Source: Trogon surrucura
Taxonomy: Eukaryota; Chordata; Aves; Trogoniformes; Trogonidae
NCBI GenBank assembly: GCA_020746105.1
Contig: CM036619.1
Span: 71,661,635-71,725,634, forward strand
Length of the DNA stretch: 64,000 nucleotides
Reading direction: 5' to 3'
The position numbers and the translations under genes are program-made. Shown here one piece after another: positions 63,061-64,000 of this stretch (positions within the stretch are counted from its first letter, which is position 1; every line of letters begins with the position of its first letter). The notes below the pieces were generated by a model. It had not been told where the DNA came from. It ran no database searches and saw only the letters and a list, made by a program, of their open reading frames with translations.

Positions 63061-64000
63061 CTGGTCTTGCCTTCCTTGCCCAGTTCTTTACATGTGGGGA
63101 TGGAGAGCTCTTAAGGCTCTATGGAAAATGCCATAAAAGATCTGCCTGCTCCGGTCTGCAGCCTTGTCTCTGAGGACCGTTTCCCAGGGAGTCCTATTGA
63201 CTATCTCCTTGAAGAGCTAGTAAGTTTGCTTTCCTAAAATTCAGGGTCCTGACTTGACAGTGAAAGGTGGCACTTTCCCTTGTGAAATTTACAAGCAAAT
63301 TGCCTAGCTGTTCACTGAAGTAGAAGGAACTTCAACAACAACAAAAAAAGAATATTTAGGCCAGCTATGCAGAAACATTGGACAGTTTGACAGAAGTTTT
63401 TTTATTTTTAATCTGAATAATGTCAAGTATGACCCATGTCCTCTGATTATTTTTTTCCTTAATTTTATATGCTTTTAAAAGCTCAGTAAAATGGAATATA
63501 TATGTCTAAGTATGCCTTACGCCAAATGGCTGTGAAGTGCTCATAAATTACACGTTTGCAGATGACAGCTCTTGCAGGTGTAGTGGTTCATCCAGATGCA
63601 GTGCCAAAGTGAGACATGAGCAGCAATTGGGTTTTCGGATTTCTGAAATGTATGATTACTCTTGTATATAAAAGGAAGCTGTATGTATGCCAGTAACATA
63701 TGAAGAGATTACATTAATTTACTGTCATAATTTCACCAGGAAGGTCTGCATTTTGCATACTGTAATAAATTCATTCAGTGTTTTGTACTAGCGTACCACA
63801 TCATCTGCAAGATCTGGTATCACACATGGAGAGTAGCAGAAGCACGCTGTTGGTGAAGATTCTGGCTAGTGTTTTCAGCATTATTTTTTTAGCTGCCCTA
63901 ACCATGAAGTCGAATGGATCTAGAGATTTAAGATACGATTCTTGGTTTTTCTGACAGAAATAACAAACATGAGCCTTCAGAGACTTTAGAGTTCTCTTGG

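Overview
The window is AT-rich vertebrate nuclear DNA and almost certainly avian. Three things point to a bird: 13 short coding exons with large introns that join in one frame and read as TMEM245 (human C9orf5), the conserved intronic microRNA miR-32 in its usual place, and several CR1 LINE tails (ending in the ATTCTATGA-type 8-mer) plus LTRs of a kind familiar from bird genomes. Human TMEM245 lies on 9q31, which corresponds to the bird Z chromosome, so Z linkage is likely. That last point is inference, not something read from the bases.

Layout: positions 1-3188 are the end of an upstream intron. Thirteen exons on the + strand lie between 3189 and 50192. They join with GT-AG junctions and no stop into about 505 codons, which I judge to be roughly the central 57% of a protein of about 880 residues. 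The first exon(s), encoding the N-terminus, lie upstream of the window, and the last exons (the C-terminal part of the AI-2E-like domain) lie downstream of it. One exon is only 24 nt long (21185-21208). The intron starting at 50193 runs past the window end and carries the miR-32 hairpin at 55685-55754 in the host-gene orientation.

Mobile elements: CR1 fragments occur at about 11.25 kb (-), 29.2 kb (+), 47.3-48.1 kb (-), 48.85 kb (+) and 62.5-63.1 kb (-). Two antisense solo LTRs of one family lie at 11985-12520 and 31538-32562; the second has TG...CA ends and a perfect 5-bp target duplication. A much older CR1/L3-like LINE relic in sense orientation spans about 58.45-60.17 kb. A GC-richer block at about 52.0-54.3 kb has broken minus-strand reading frames and is unassigned.

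Functionally the window holds one transcription unit with a nested microRNA. The TMEM245 pre-mRNA is also the presumed primary transcript for miR-32. No other intact protein-coding gene is supported. Most other open frames are chance frames or shadows of repeats. No operon, CRISPR array, tRNA or rRNA was seen.
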